Shown here: piece after piece, positions 1 to 9,639 of the stretch | How the letters are laid out: each line of letters opens with the position of its first letter | Position numbering within the stretch: the stretch's first letter is position 1 | DNA from: an uncultured Eubacteriales bacterium | GTDB taxonomy: Bacteria > Bacillota > Clostridia > Christensenellales > CAG-917 | NCBI GenBank assembly: GCA_900549225.1 | Contig: URNP01000005.1 | Span: forward strand, 9,121-73,120 | DNA length: 64,000 nucleotides | Reading direction: 5' to 3' | Made by a program: the position numbers and the translations under genes | The notes under the pieces: model-generated | What the model was told of the DNA's origin: nothing | The model's input: the letters and a program-made list of their open reading frames with translations, nothing else | The model's database searches: none

Positions 1-1
1 G

Positions 2-769
2 TCCGAACTCGTGGACGTAACCGTTGAGAAGAAGGATCTTACGGAATCCATAGTTATAACACTTAGCGGACTCACGGACGGCGGATATTTGGTGTTCTCG
101 TACGGTTTGAGTATAGACGCAAGCGTAACGGACTACGACGACGTAGATATCTTGAAGGTACTCACCAAAGACGGGGAGAGCGCAACGGAAATAGACGCAG
201 TGGGCGCATACGAATACACTGCGACGATTCAAAGCGCAAATTACAAAGGCGCAAAGACACTGCAATTCAAGGTTGTGAACTCTGCGGAAGACAAGATAGA
301 AGATCTGAAGAAGTATGCGGAAGTCGAGTTCCTCACGAGAGCGCAGTATGCGGAAGCGAAAGCGCTTTTGGATAGCGTGAACGAAGACGATACTTTGCAG
401 ATAAACGACGACGCGGAAGCAAAAGCGAATTATGCAAACGTAGAAGCGCTTTGTGCGAACTATGCAAAGGTAGCGACGAATCTGGACGAGATAAAGGATA
501 TGTTGGACGCATATGCGGAAGGCGAGAGCAAGAAACTCATAGAAGCGCACGATTATATCGTTGCTTTGGACGAAGAGAAACTAGCGCTTGTGAAGCAGAG
601 TGAAGAAGGCAAGGCGTACCAAGAGGCATGGCAAGCGGCAAGAGCGGAAGGCGCAGAAGCGACTGAGATAGCGAACAAGGTAAGAGATAACGTTTTGTTC
701 GGAGTAGTTGCGGCAGTGAGCGCATTGCTTGCAATGGCGTACGTAGCGTTTGGCAAGTTCAGAGTCTGA
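2..769 (+). CDS. C-terminal part of an Ig-like surface protein, membrane anchored
   Basis: The reading frame is open to the left edge, so the gene starts outside the window and only its last 255 or so codons are seen. The first 85 residues look like a beta-rich extracellular repeat (an MBG/YDG-like Ig fold by general pattern). A long Ala/Glu/Lys-rich segment, probably helical or coiled coil, follows. The end is a single hydrophobic helix (VVAAVSALLAMAYVAF) and a short basic tail, KFRV. No LPXTG motif is visible, so anchoring would be by the C-terminal helix. It lies 15 bp before a lipoprotein gene and probably shares its transcript. The role is unknown; adhesion or a cell-wall function is only a guess. 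Confidence 0.6.
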   Translation, partial: SELVDVTVEKKDLTESIVITLSGLTDGGYLVFSYGLSIDASVTDYDDVDILKVLTKDGESATEIDAVGAYEYTATIQSANYKGAKTLQFKVVNSAEDKIEDLKKYAEVEFLTRAQYAEAKALLDSVNEDDTLQINDDAEAKANYANVEALCANYAKVATNLDEIKDMLDAYAEGESKKLIEAHDYIVALDEEKLALVKQSEEGKAYQEAWQAARAEGAEATEIANKVRDNVLFGVVAAVSALLAMAYVAFGKFRV

Positions 770-784
770 TAGGAGGAATGAAAA

Positions 785-1348
785 ATGAAACGCAGAAATA
801 TAGCGATAATAATCTTGATGCTGCTGATTACCGTTTTGACACTGGCGGCGTGCAACGACACGACGCAAGGGGACAAACTTGCGTGGGTAGACGCATTGAG
901 CAAAGGCAGTGAAGCAAAGAGCGTGGAATACGCGCAAAGCGTGACGAAAGGCGAAACGTTGCTTACCTCTTGCGAGCAGAAGTACGCGAAGGGCGAAACG
1001 AACTGGACGTACGAGAAGACGGAAAAGGCGTTGAGTGAAGACGCATACGCAAGCGACGCGTACACCGAAACGGTAACGAGCGGAAGCGTGGACAATGCCC
1101 CGATACTTCAACTTGAAAAGAGCATGGTTGAGAGCTTCGAGGAGAAAGGAGAAGAGGAAAAAGAGTACGCAGTGAAGTTGTTTGCGGACAAGGTGAAGAC
1201 GTTCCTTAAACTTAGCGACGCGGAAGCGGCGAAGGTGAGCGGAGTGAAACTTGTGATAACGGTAACAAACGACAGAGTGACGAGCGTAACGCTTGAGTAC
1301 AAGATTTCCGACACGAGCGTACAACAAACCCTGAAGTACGCTTATTGA
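785..1348 (+). CDS. hypothetical lipoprotein
   Basis: The gene encodes 187 residues. The N-terminus is a lipoprotein signal: basic MKRRN, a hydrophobic core, then a lipobox LTLAAC with the lipidated Cys near residue 23. The mature part is polar and rich in Lys, Glu, Thr and Ser, with no domain I recognise; the C-terminal half has alternating beta-type residues. The start is supported by AGGAGG about 9 bases upstream. It directly follows the surface protein gene and is probably cotranscribed with it. It is predicted to sit on the outer face of the cytoplasmic membrane. Function unknown. Confidence 0.7.
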   Translation: MKRRNIAIIILMLLITVLTLAACNDTTQGDKLAWVDALSKGSEAKSVEYAQSVTKGETLLTSCEQKYAKGETNWTYEKTEKALSEDAYASDAYTETVTSGSVDNAPILQLEKSMVESFEEKGEEEKEYAVKLFADKVKTFLKLSDAEAAKVSGVKLVITVTNDRVTSVTLEYKISDTSVQQTLKYAY

Positions 1349-1360
1349 CAAAAAACAGCG

Positions 1361-1394
1361 CTTATGCGCCGAGGTTTTTCCCTCGGCGCATAGG
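1361..1394. repeat. 14-bp inverted repeat between surface genes and ABC operon
   Basis: The arms 1361-1374 and 1381-1394 are complementary except for one position and enclose a short T-rich loop. On the plus strand the hairpin is followed by an A-run, not a T-run, whereas on the minus strand a T-run follows it. It is therefore not a standard terminator for the upstream plus-strand genes, although it may still separate the two transcription units. Confidence 0.5.
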
Positions 1395-1421
1395 CAAAAA
1401 AACAATATAAGAGAGCAACAA

Positions 1422-2264
1422 ATGACAAACGACAATTCAAACAAACAAAACTTGCCCGAAAAAGATGTCGTCTTGAAAGACGTCGAAATTTCAAACGATT
1501 CCGTCGTTTCGGAAAACGCAAGCGAAAAAGAGGACCTTATCGTTGAAATCAAAGGCTTGTACAAAAAGTACGCAAAAGCCGCGGATTTCGTCATTCACGA
1601 TATCAATATCGAGTGCCGTTCCGGTGAAATCGTAGGATTGCTGGGCAAAAACGGCGCGGGCAAATCGACGACGATAAAGTGCCTTACGGGGTTCTTCCCG
1701 TTCGATAAGGGCGAAATTAAGATTTGCGGACACGATATAAAAACCGAGCCCGTAAAAGCAAAGATGAATTTAGGTTACGTTCCCGACAACAGAGCGATGT
1801 TCGACAAAATGACGGGAACGGAATATATAAATTTTATTGCCGACTTGCACAAAACGCCCGTTGAAGACAGAGTGGCGCGCATTGACGAGATGCAAAAAAT
1901 CTTCGTTCTCGGCGACAAAATCGACGCGCTTATATCGTCGTATTCGTACGGTATGCGCCAAAAAATCTGTCTTATGGCGTCGCTCATTCATCAGCCTAAA
2001 CTCTGGCTTTTGGACGAGCCTCTCACAGGACTCGATCCGCAGACGAGCAAGGCGCTCAGAGAGTATATGCAAGTGTACAAGGCAAAAGGAAACGGCGTGC
2101 TCTACTCCTCGCACAATCTCGACGCAGTGGAAAAAACCTGCGACAGAGCGTATATCATCAACAAAGGTCGTATCGTTGAAGATATCGTAATTGCCGATTT
2201 CAAAAAGAACAATCCCGACAAAACGCTCGAAGATGCGTTTATCGAAGAATTTGAGGACGATTGA
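1422..2264 (+). CDS. ABC transporter ATP-binding subunit
   Basis: This 280-residue protein is the nucleotide-binding half of an ABC-2-type exporter. Walker A is GKNGAGKSTT, the signature is SYGMRQ, and Walker B is LWLLDEP followed by a D-loop LTGLD; the H-loop His is in SSHNLD. A 45-residue acidic N-terminal extension precedes the ABC domain, which is unusual. The stop overlaps the permease start by one base (TGATG), indicating translational coupling. The large Big_2-like protein downstream is in the same operon. The exported substrate is not predictable; a role in surface export or gliding-type assembly is only inference from the neighbours. Confidence 0.9.
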   Translation: MTNDNSNKQNLPEKDVVLKDVEISNDSVVSENASEKEDLIVEIKGLYKKYAKAADFVIHDINIECRSGEIVGLLGKNGAGKSTTIKCLTGFFPFDKGEIKICGHDIKTEPVKAKMNLGYVPDNRAMFDKMTGTEYINFIADLHKTPVEDRVARIDEMQKIFVLGDKIDALISSYSYGMRQKICLMASLIHQPKLWLLDEPLTGLDPQTSKALREYMQVYKAKGNGVLYSSHNLDAVEKTCDRAYIINKGRIVEDIVIADFKKNNPDKTLEDAFIEEFEDD

Positions 2265-3934
2265 TGAATAACGTTATTTTGCTGTTCAAAAAGGATTTTG
2301 CCGAACGCTTTTCGTCAACTTTCCACAAAGAAAAGGGTAGAAAGGACGTTTTTGGCATTCTATCGACGTTTTTGCTTCTTGCCTTGCTGTACGGTACGTT
2401 CATTTTCGTCTATTACAGATTTGCCAAAATGTACGTTTCGACAACGTTCGAGGTGGCAAACGCCGCTCACGACAGGGCCTACGAATTGCTCACGATGATA
2501 TACGGAGCGGTATTTTTGATAAACGTTGCCGTAGGTGCGAAAAACATTCACTCGGCGCTGTCCGAAAGCAGAGATATCGAAGTGCTTTTGTGTCAACCCA
2601 TAAGTTCTGGCGAACTGTTTGCGTACAAATTCCTTAAGATATATTTCGCACAGTTTTTGTCCACGGTTTTGGTGTTGTTGCCTGCGTGCATAGTCGTTGA
2701 CGTGCTTTCCCCGCTCGGAGGAGGGGGGTATTACGTCGCGCTCGTGTCGCACCTGTTTTTAGCGCCGATGGTGTCTTGCGCGGTCGCTTCGCTCATAGCA
2801 ATACCAATCAACTACGTCATTAGATTCATCTCAAACAGATTTATTCTGCACCTTTTGGTTTACATAGCGATTCTCGGCGTAAGTTTTTGGGCTTATAGTT
2901 TGTTTTTGGAACAATTGACTTCGCTGATTCAATCGGGCGATTTGAAATTCGTGTTCGACAGACTCACGATAACGAGAATCTCCAACGTGACGGCAAATCT
3001 TTATCCCGTCAACTTGTTCTCGAATATGCTCGTCGGAAAAGATCTCGTTTTGAGCGTGCTAGTGATTCTTGCAATCGGCGTGGTGGGATTTACGGCGTCG
3101 TGGCTACTCATAAGAGCAATGTACAACAAAATCCTGCAAAAGCGCATGGAGGGTGAACTTAAAACTTATCATAAGAAGAAAAAAATCAAATTCCGCTCTC
3201 CTATGGCAAGTTTGATGTACAAAGAGTTTATCGTGATTCTGCGCACGCCCTCGTACGCGTTTCAATACTTCGCGACGACGTTCACCTTGCCGCTTATGGT
3301 TTACGTGTGTGTAAACCTTATGCAATCGATGATGAAATCACTCACCGTCGTGCAATGCGACTATGAAATCGCGATATTCGTCATTTCCATGTTTGCGGTG
3401 CTCACAAACACGTTCTGCACCACAAACGTCAGCAGGGACGGCAAAATGCTCGGTATGCTCAAAACCCTCCCGATAGAGGGCAAAACGGTCATTTGGAGCA
3501 AGATTTTGTTCTGCCTTGCGGTTTCTGAATTTTCCATACTTGCGTCGAGCGTCGTTTTGCTCGCGGTGGGATATCTCAACTGGTGGCAGACGATAGTCAT
3601 ATTCGTGTTTGCAAGTTTGCTGTCCTTTGCGGAAATCGCTTTTGCGACTCGCAAAGACTTGGCAAAACCCAACCTTCCCGACAGCGAAAGAGAAGAGGTG
3701 GAAGAGGGCAACAATACGATATCGGCGGTCATATTCCTCGGCCTTATCGTGAGCATAATTATGGGTGCGGGCGCGGTTGCGCTCTCGCTCATACTGTCGA
3801 TTGCGGGCACTTCGGAGCAAGCGCTCGCCGCGTCGATTTGCTTCGTTGCGATAATCGTTATTGCGGTGTTCGTCGGCGCATTCGTTTATCTCGTCAAAGG
3901 GTTGAACGAACAATTCTATACTTCGGAAAATTAG
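2264..3934 (+). CDS. ABC-2 type transporter permease
   Basis: This integral membrane protein has 556 residues and roughly twelve hydrophobic segments in two halves, joined by a basic cytoplasmic loop near residue 300 (YHKKKKIKF). I chose the ATG at 2264, which overlaps the stop of the ATPase gene; a TTG three bases earlier is less likely. It is the membrane partner of the ATPase encoded just before it. The sequence has no specific export-family signature that I recognise. The large surface-protein gene follows after 13 bases and is probably cotranslated. Confidence 0.85.
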   Translation: MNNVILLFKKDFAERFSSTFHKEKGRKDVFGILSTFLLLALLYGTFIFVYYRFAKMYVSTTFEVANAAHDRAYELLTMIYGAVFLINVAVGAKNIHSALSESRDIEVLLCQPISSGELFAYKFLKIYFAQFLSTVLVLLPACIVVDVLSPLGGGGYYVALVSHLFLAPMVSCAVASLIAIPINYVIRFISNRFILHLLVYIAILGVSFWAYSLFLEQLTSLIQSGDLKFVFDRLTITRISNVTANLYPVNLFSNMLVGKDLVLSVLVILAIGVVGFTASWLLIRAMYNKILQKRMEGELKTYHKKKKIKFRSPMASLMYKEFIVILRTPSYAFQYFATTFTLPLMVYVCVNLMQSMMKSLTVVQCDYEIAIFVISMFAVLTNTFCTTNVSRDGKMLGMLKTLPIEGKTVIWSKILFCLAVSEFSILASSVVLLAVGYLNWWQTIVIFVFASLLSFAEIAFATRKDLAKPNLPDSEREEVEEGNNTISAVIFLGLIVSIIMGAGAVALSLILSIAGTSEQALAASICFVAIIVIAVFVGAFVYLVKGLNEQFYTSEN

Positions 3935-3947
3935 GAGGGAGCGAATC

Positions 3948-6900
3948 GTGAAAAATATGAAATTAAGAGTCGTCGCTCTCATACTGGTGATACCGCTCTT
4001 GCTGATTTTTACCACGTCGTCCGTCACCAAGACGGTGGATATTCTCGTTGACGTGCCCGTAAAGAGCGTCAAAATCGCAGATATTGCGGAAAAGAGTGTG
4101 GATATCGCAACGGGACAAGGCGTGGCAATCTCTGCGTCGGTTGAGCCGTCAAACGCAACCAATTCCACGATAATTTTGTCGGACGAAGCAACGAAAGGCA
4201 AGGAAGACAACAAGGCAAGCGTCGTCATCAAGGACGGCGTGGTCTATCCGCTCACGGCAGGCAACGTCACAATAAAAGCGGCCGCGGGCGAGAAATTCGA
4301 CACCGTGGATTTGTATTTCTTCTCCTCCAAGCCTATGAACGGCGATATGAGTGTGAAAGAAGCCGTCGTAACGCTCAAGGAAGGCGCAAATTTCAGCGCA
4401 ATGTCCAACTTCGACCTCAAATCCGACGCCGTCGACAAAGTCGAATACTCCGTTGACGACGAATCGGTCGCTTCGATAAACGCGAATTTCGGAACGATAA
4501 CCGCACTTGCTCCCGGCAAAACGAAAGTGACTGCAAAATACGACGGAATCGAAGTCAAAGAAGACGGCTTGATTGAAAACGAATCTTTTGAACAGTCCTT
4601 TGAACTCGAAGTGTCCATCGACAAAGAAAAGAATCCCGACGGCGTAACGCTCGGCGCAAACGAAGAGACACAATTCGTTGACGTCAAAAAGGATCAACTT
4701 TTGAGCACTTTCTATTTCTGGTTTGACGATACGCATAAATTCGGCGATTTCGTGCTTGATTTTGACAATGAAATCATCGAAAGCGCAACGCCCACGCTCG
4801 TTTCCGATGGCAAAGTCAAAGTGGACGTGGTTTACAAAACGGCCGCGAAGACGAAGGGCGGTTGTATCGTTGCGATAAAGAAGGACGGAAACGTGCTAAA
4901 AGAACATAAAATCGCATTTGACGAAAATTTCCACCCGGGAGACGATCCTTCGGAAATTTCGCTTTCGTATATAACCAAAGATTTCGTTATCGTGCAGAGT
5001 TCTACTACGAGTTACAGACCGTACGCCACGATCGTTGACGAAAACGGCAAAGAAATCGATTCGAAGAAGTATTACGCCGTGTTCAAATCCGACAACGAAG
5101 ACTTGCTTTTGACAAAGTATACCGCAGGTTGCACGGTCATAGGCAAGGAAGAAGGTGAAGTCAGAGTGAGCGTAACGCTGCTCAGAAAGTCGGATAACGT
5201 TCAGGTGGCGTTCCTCAACACGACGATAAAAGTCATCAAACCGTACAAGAATTTGCATATTCAATCGGAGAAAATGACGGTGCACACCAACCATTCGTCG
5301 CTTGATGGCACGGTTGCGATAGGCGAGTATTCTTACTCGGCAAATACGCTCGGAAAATATAACTCCCTCGATGCGGGACTCGTTCCCGTTGACGGAACTT
5401 ACAGCAACAACACCACGGGGTTCGATTCTGACAAAGTCGTGTGGAGTTCAACCGACGAAAGCATAGCAAAATACGAAAACGGTCGTCTCGTGCTCGGCGA
5501 AAACGGAGGAGAAGTCATGCTCACAGTCAAAAACGACGTGACGACTGAGATTGCAGAATACGACAATTGCGTGGCAAGCATCACGATATTCGTCGTCAAG
5601 GACGGCGTGAACGTATCGACCGAAAAGCAATTGACGGACACTTGGAAAGACGGCACGAAAGCGGCGGTTTTGACAAAAGATATCCGCATTGCAGAGTTCG
5701 TGGACAAGGATATAGACGATACGAGCAAACTCGAAGAAGTCATCAACAAGGCAAAATCATACCTCAAAACCATGCGAACGACGGGCGAAGGCGCGTATTT
5801 CGTGAACAACGGTATCGAGGACAAAGCCACCGTGAATTACCTCTTTGAGATAACCACGAGTTTGTACGGCAACGGTTATAGCATCGACGCGGACGCACTC
5901 ACTCGTCAACTTGACAAGAAGGGCGGCTCGCCGCTGTTCAGAGGCCCGCTCGACCTCGTCAGATACGCAGAAAGCGGCACGCAGAACGCTTCCGTAAAAG
6001 CGCAGGACAATATCGTGTTCCTCGTCAAAAACAACGGAATCACCATTTCAAACGTTGAGTTGAAGGGGTGCTCGGACGAGTCTATTCTCGACAAAGAAGG
6101 CAAGAGTATCGACCTTACGCTTCTCGACAGAGTGGGAACGGTGCTCGAAGTTGTCGGTGACGATTGCACGATTTCCTATTCGAGAATCAACAACGGTCGC
6201 ACCGTCGTGAGGATTTACGGCAAGGCGTATCAGAAGAACGCTACGATAACTGCCGACAATGCGGATTTCTACCGCGTCAACGCAACTATTAACAACTCGA
6301 TTTTGAGTTACGGCAGAGAGTTTATCCTCAAGATAGGCACAAACTTCACGAAGAAGATGCCGTTTGACAGCCACGGACTCAATTACCTTTCTGGTGAATA
6401 TAACGCTTCGAGAGACGCATATCTCTACGACGAAGCGTCGCCGTTCCTCACAAAAGCGGACGGATCGAAGTATATTCCCGACGCAATCGCAAATGCGACC
6501 GACGAATATTTCTACGACAACTACGTTCTCACCGACGTCACCGTTGAGAACAGCGTGTTCAGAAATGCGGGCTTGTTCAGCGTGGGACTCGAAAGCACGT
6601 TTGGCGGTCTGTGCTTGCACGGATTCGATTACAACAGCAACTATCTTTTCGGCAAGAAAACCTCGTACACTTCGCCAACGGGCAGAACGGGTATAGGTTG
6701 GGCAGGCGTGGCAGGCACTTCGTATCCTGCGGCATTGCGTCTCAAAGGCGACGTTCGTTTCTACGATTGGAAACAACTCTCGTCCGTCAACAGCGACACG
6801 CTCATCGAAGGCTCGGAGCAGTTGCTTTCCGCAATAGGTTTGAATATGGATATATCCAAACTTATCGAAACGTTCGCAAAAGGCGCGAATTCCGACATCG

Positions 6901-7223
6901 TATCCGTCTTTGACGTTGACAAGCAAAAGTACGTCAACGGCGCGATCGCACTCTACGGCGGCGGAAAGAACTATAGTTTCGTTGATATAAGTCAGACCAA
7001 CGGCAGCGATATCGACGCAAAGAACAAGAAGTTCGAGTCGCTCCATTCTTACTCCGTACCCGTGTCCTGCTTTATGGAAAACGGCAGAACAGTGCTTATA
7101 AACTTCACGGCAGGCGTCGAACCGTTCAGATTCTATCTATACAACGCAAATAGCACGCTCGGCGTAGGAAAGCAACAAGCCGACTTGGCGGACGGCTCTG
7201 CGTACTCATGGCTTATGAAGTAA
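3948..7223 (+). CDS. large Big_2-like extracellular protein of the ABC operon
   Basis: The protein has 1091 residues and starts at a GTG with AGGAGGG upstream. An N-terminal hydrophobic segment (residues 6-26) acts as a signal or anchor. Residues about 30-230 contain two Ig-like Big_2-type repeats; the phrase VASINANFGTITALAPGKTKVTAKYDG, broken around residues 176-202, is typical of that family. Further beta-rich repeats follow to about residue 550. The C-terminal half resembles a right-handed beta-helix with irregular repeats, as found in surface or polysaccharide-binding proteins. There is no sortase motif. The operon with an ABC exporter suggests that the two act together at the envelope. 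Function unknown. Confidence 0.75.
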   Translation: MKNMKLRVVALILVIPLLLIFTTSSVTKTVDILVDVPVKSVKIADIAEKSVDIATGQGVAISASVEPSNATNSTIILSDEATKGKEDNKASVVIKDGVVYPLTAGNVTIKAAAGEKFDTVDLYFFSSKPMNGDMSVKEAVVTLKEGANFSAMSNFDLKSDAVDKVEYSVDDESVASINANFGTITALAPGKTKVTAKYDGIEVKEDGLIENESFEQSFELEVSIDKEKNPDGVTLGANEETQFVDVKKDQLLSTFYFWFDDTHKFGDFVLDFDNEIIESATPTLVSDGKVKVDVVYKTAAKTKGGCIVAIKKDGNVLKEHKIAFDENFHPGDDPSEISLSYITKDFVIVQSSTTSYRPYATIVDENGKEIDSKKYYAVFKSDNEDLLLTKYTAGCTVIGKEEGEVRVSVTLLRKSDNVQVAFLNTTIKVIKPYKNLHIQSEKMTVHTNHSSLDGTVAIGEYSYSANTLGKYNSLDAGLVPVDGTYSNNTTGFDSDKVVWSSTDESIAKYENGRLVLGENGGEVMLTVKNDVTTEIAEYDNCVASITIFVVKDGVNVSTEKQLTDTWKDGTKAAVLTKDIRIAEFVDKDIDDTSKLEEVINKAKSYLKTMRTTGEGAYFVNNGIEDKATVNYLFEITTSLYGNGYSIDADALTRQLDKKGGSPLFRGPLDLVRYAESGTQNASVKAQDNIVFLVKNNGITISNVELKGCSDESILDKEGKSIDLTLLDRVGTVLEVVGDDCTISYSRINNGRTVVRIYGKAYQKNATITADNADFYRVNATINNSILSYGREFILKIGTNFTKKMPFDSHGLNYLSGEYNASRDAYLYDEASPFLTKADGSKYIPDAIANATDEYFYDNYVLTDVTVENSVFRNAGLFSVGLESTFGGLCLHGFDYNSNYLFGKKTSYTSPTGRTGIGWAGVAGTSYPAALRLKGDVRFYDWKQLSSVNSDTLIEGSEQLLSAIGLNMDISKLIETFAKGANSDIVSVFDVDKQKYVNGAIALYGGGKNYSFVDISQTNGSDIDAKNKKFESLHSYSVPVSCFMENGRTVLINFTAGVEPFRFYLYNANSTLGVGKQQADLADGSAYSWLMK

Positions 7224-7250
7224 GCAAAAAAAATCGAATTTACCAAATCA

Positions 7251-7287
7251 AAAAACAACGCTTCAAAATCAGAAGCGTTGTTTTTTA
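7251..7287 (+). terminator. intrinsic terminator after the ABC operon
   Basis: A 15-base arm ending in CGCTTC pairs across a 7-base loop with GAAGCG and a T-run. The A-rich 5' side makes it able to act on both strands. Confidence 0.85.
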
Positions 7288-7414
7288 TTGCGATATTTGC
7301 ATTTTGATTATAAAATAAGTCGCTCGTTTTTTCAAACGTAAAGTTTTCGAGCGGAATATTTCGAGAAATATTAAAATAACGTTAATTAAAACGGGGCTTT
7401 ATGCAAATTATTGG

Positions 7415-7443
7415 TTGATTGTTGTTACTCTTGCTGTTATAAT
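7415..7443 (+). promoter_or_regulatory. sigma-A-type promoter for the GPH symporter
   Basis: TTGATT at 7415-7420 and TATAAT at 7438-7443 are separated by 17 bp. The start codon at 7496 lies about 45 bases after the predicted transcription start. Confidence 0.75.
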
Positions 7444-7495
7444 AATAAAGTAGTATTGTTTTTTACAAACAAAATATATGCTATGTGGTGAAATT

Positions 7496-9430
7496 ATGAG
7501 TGAAAGTTCTCAAGCAACGGAAAAAGTCGGCGCAAAACAAAAACTCAATGCGTTTGCGCACAAACTTTTCGGTTCAACGCCGGGCGACGGCGAAATGCAA
7601 CCCAAAGAAGGTTTTAGTTATTCTCTTTGCGGTTTCGGTCAAAACCTCATTTGCACGATCATTGGTTCATACCTCACCGTGTTTATGACGGACGCAATAG
7701 GCTTTCCCGTTATCGGAGTCGCGATTTTGATGCTTTGTGCACGTATCTACGACGCACTCAACGACCCGATTATGGGATCAATCGTTGACAGAACGCGTAC
7801 CAAATGGGGCAAATGTCGCCCGTATATGAAGTGGATGGCGTTCCCGATTGCCGCTATGACGGTGGTATGTTTCTTGCCATGGTATCCCAACAACGACGGC
7901 GGATTTGCGGCAATTTCCATTATGTACATAGTTTGGGGTATGGTTTACACGGTTGCGGACGTTCCTTATTGGGGACTTTCAACCGCAATGAGCAACGATA
8001 CTTATCGCAGAGGCAATTTGCTTACGATCGCTCGTCTGTTCTGCACGCTCGGCGCAGGTATCGTCACCGTCTTTACTCCTATCATCACCCAAGCGTTGAC
8101 CGCAAGCGACAATGCTGTTGTTACAGCAGTTCAATCTGCTATGAACTATCTCAACAACGGCGACGCAGTCGTTTCAACCAACGAAACGATGATCAACCTT
8201 TTCAAGTCCCTTGAGAACGTCGGTTCTGCTTTGGCATCTTTCTCACCGACGAGCGATTTTAGCGGCAATGCCGCAGAAGCACTCAAAGGCGTTTACGATG
8301 CGTTTACCGCTGCCGGCATTGACGTCAATCAAAGCGGTGAAGTGCTGTTCAACCTTCGTGAAACTGCAAAACTCGGTATGCAACAAGATTTGAGATGGAC
8401 GTATTTCGTCATCGCAATCATTTGTTCCGCAGTTGCAGTTCCGCTCTTCTTCCTCGGATTCAAGAACACGACGGAAAGAAACGTATCTGTCGAGAATCCT
8501 CCGTCTTTGGGACACAATCTCAAACTTTTGTTCAAAAACAAACCTTTGATGCTCATCGTGCTTTCCGGTATCGGCGGTGCGGCAAGAATGCTCTTCACCT
8601 ATACAGGCGGTTTGTATTTCGCAAAATATATTATGAACAAAGAGGCTATGTATTCCTTGTTCACGATGGCAATCGTTCCGGGCGGCCTTATCGCTTCCTT
8701 ACTCGTGCCTTTCTGCACCAAGAAATTTGGTAAGAAAAACACCTACATTTGGTCGCATATAGTCGGCGGCGTGGCAATGCTCATCGCCTTTATCGTCGGT
8801 ATTGCCACGGATAACGGCAACTACACGAGCACCGCAACTACGGTCGTATTGATCATCGCACTCGTCATTGCAGGCATTCCGTCGGGCTTTGGCAATATCA
8901 TCACTTACGCAATGATCGGCGACACCGTTGAGTATCTCGAACTCAAGACGGGCGAAAGAGCGGAAGGTATCTGCTTTGCAATGCAAACGCTCATCAACAA
9001 AATCGGTATGGCTGTCGGTGCATTCGTCGGTGTTCTTGCTTACTATATGGCTGGCGTCGAAGCAGGCAACGCAAAAGCAGTTTCTGCAGCAGGAAAAGAT
9101 ACAATGTGGTTTATGCTCGTAGGCATTGCGGCAATCAGTTTCTTCCTGACGGTTATCCCGCTCTTCTTCTACAAGTTCAATGAGAAACAACAACAAGAAG
9201 CAAAGGCTGAAATCGAGGCAAGAAAAGGCGCAAACGCTGAACTCACTTCCGACGAACTCTCCGACGAAATCGTACGCGAAGCGTCCGAAAACGAAATCGA
9301 AGACGGAGCACCTCAAGTGATTTTCCCCAACGAAGACAATCAAGCCGTTGCAATCGAAAAAGAAACGCCTTGCGATGAAAATTGCGATGAGTGTGACAAG
9401 AAAGAAGATTGTAAAAAAGACGAAGAGTAA
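7496..9430 (+). CDS. GPH-family sugar:cation symporter
   Basis: The protein has 644 residues from the ATG at 7496, which has a GGTGA site 7 bases upstream; an in-frame ATG at 7478 lacks a good site. It is a 12-helix MelB-like transporter: the N-terminal region has the family phrase RIYDALNDPIMGSIVDRTRT with the key Asp residues, followed by WGKCRPYM. Such proteins import glycosides, pentosides or hexuronides with Na+ or H+. A loop of about 110 residues between helices 6 and 7 is longer than usual. The last 70 residues are an acidic, Cys-containing cytoplasmic tail (CDENCDECDKKEDC). The substrate is not predictable; it is transcribed alone. Confidence 0.85.
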   Translation: MSESSQATEKVGAKQKLNAFAHKLFGSTPGDGEMQPKEGFSYSLCGFGQNLICTIIGSYLTVFMTDAIGFPVIGVAILMLCARIYDALNDPIMGSIVDRTRTKWGKCRPYMKWMAFPIAAMTVVCFLPWYPNNDGGFAAISIMYIVWGMVYTVADVPYWGLSTAMSNDTYRRGNLLTIARLFCTLGAGIVTVFTPIITQALTASDNAVVTAVQSAMNYLNNGDAVVSTNETMINLFKSLENVGSALASFSPTSDFSGNAAEALKGVYDAFTAAGIDVNQSGEVLFNLRETAKLGMQQDLRWTYFVIAIICSAVAVPLFFLGFKNTTERNVSVENPPSLGHNLKLLFKNKPLMLIVLSGIGGAARMLFTYTGGLYFAKYIMNKEAMYSLFTMAIVPGGLIASLLVPFCTKKFGKKNTYIWSHIVGGVAMLIAFIVGIATDNGNYTSTATTVVLIIALVIAGIPSGFGNIITYAMIGDTVEYLELKTGERAEGICFAMQTLINKIGMAVGAFVGVLAYYMAGVEAGNAKAVSAAGKDTMWFMLVGIAAISFFLTVIPLFFYKFNEKQQQEAKAEIEARKGANAELTSDELSDEIVREASENEIEDGAPQVIFPNEDNQAVAIEKETPCDENCDECDKKEDCKKDEE

Positions 9431-9453
9431 CTATTAAGTTAATCCAAAAAAAA

Positions 9454-9479
9454 GGAACGCAAAACTGCGTTCCTTTTTT
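9454..9479 (+). terminator. intrinsic terminator after the GPH symporter
   Basis: GGAACGCA pairs with TGCGTTCC across a 4-base loop and is followed by six T residues; flanking A-run allows action on either strand. Confidence 0.85.
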
Positions 9480-9604
9480 CATTATCATTGTCGATTTCAA
9501 TCCAACCCATACAAAAAACAATTCATTTGTATAATAATCATCATAAAACACATATTTTGCATATATATACGAACTCTAATATCGTTGATTTTGTAAACTT
9601 TGTA

Positions 9605-9633
9605 TTGAACATTGTGTAAATTAATGATATAAT
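9605..9633 (+). promoter_or_regulatory. promoter predicting a leaderless MarR transcript
   Basis: TTGAAC at 9605-9610 and TATAAT at 9628-9633 are 17 bp apart. The usual start distance puts +1 at about 9640, which is the A of the MarR ATG. No ribosome-binding site lies between. Confidence 0.7.
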
Positions 9634-9639
9634 ACGCTT

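Noticed and set aside
1361..1394. Plus-strand terminator after the lipoprotein gene
   Set aside because: The hairpin is followed by A residues, not T residues, on the plus strand, so it was listed only as an inverted repeat.
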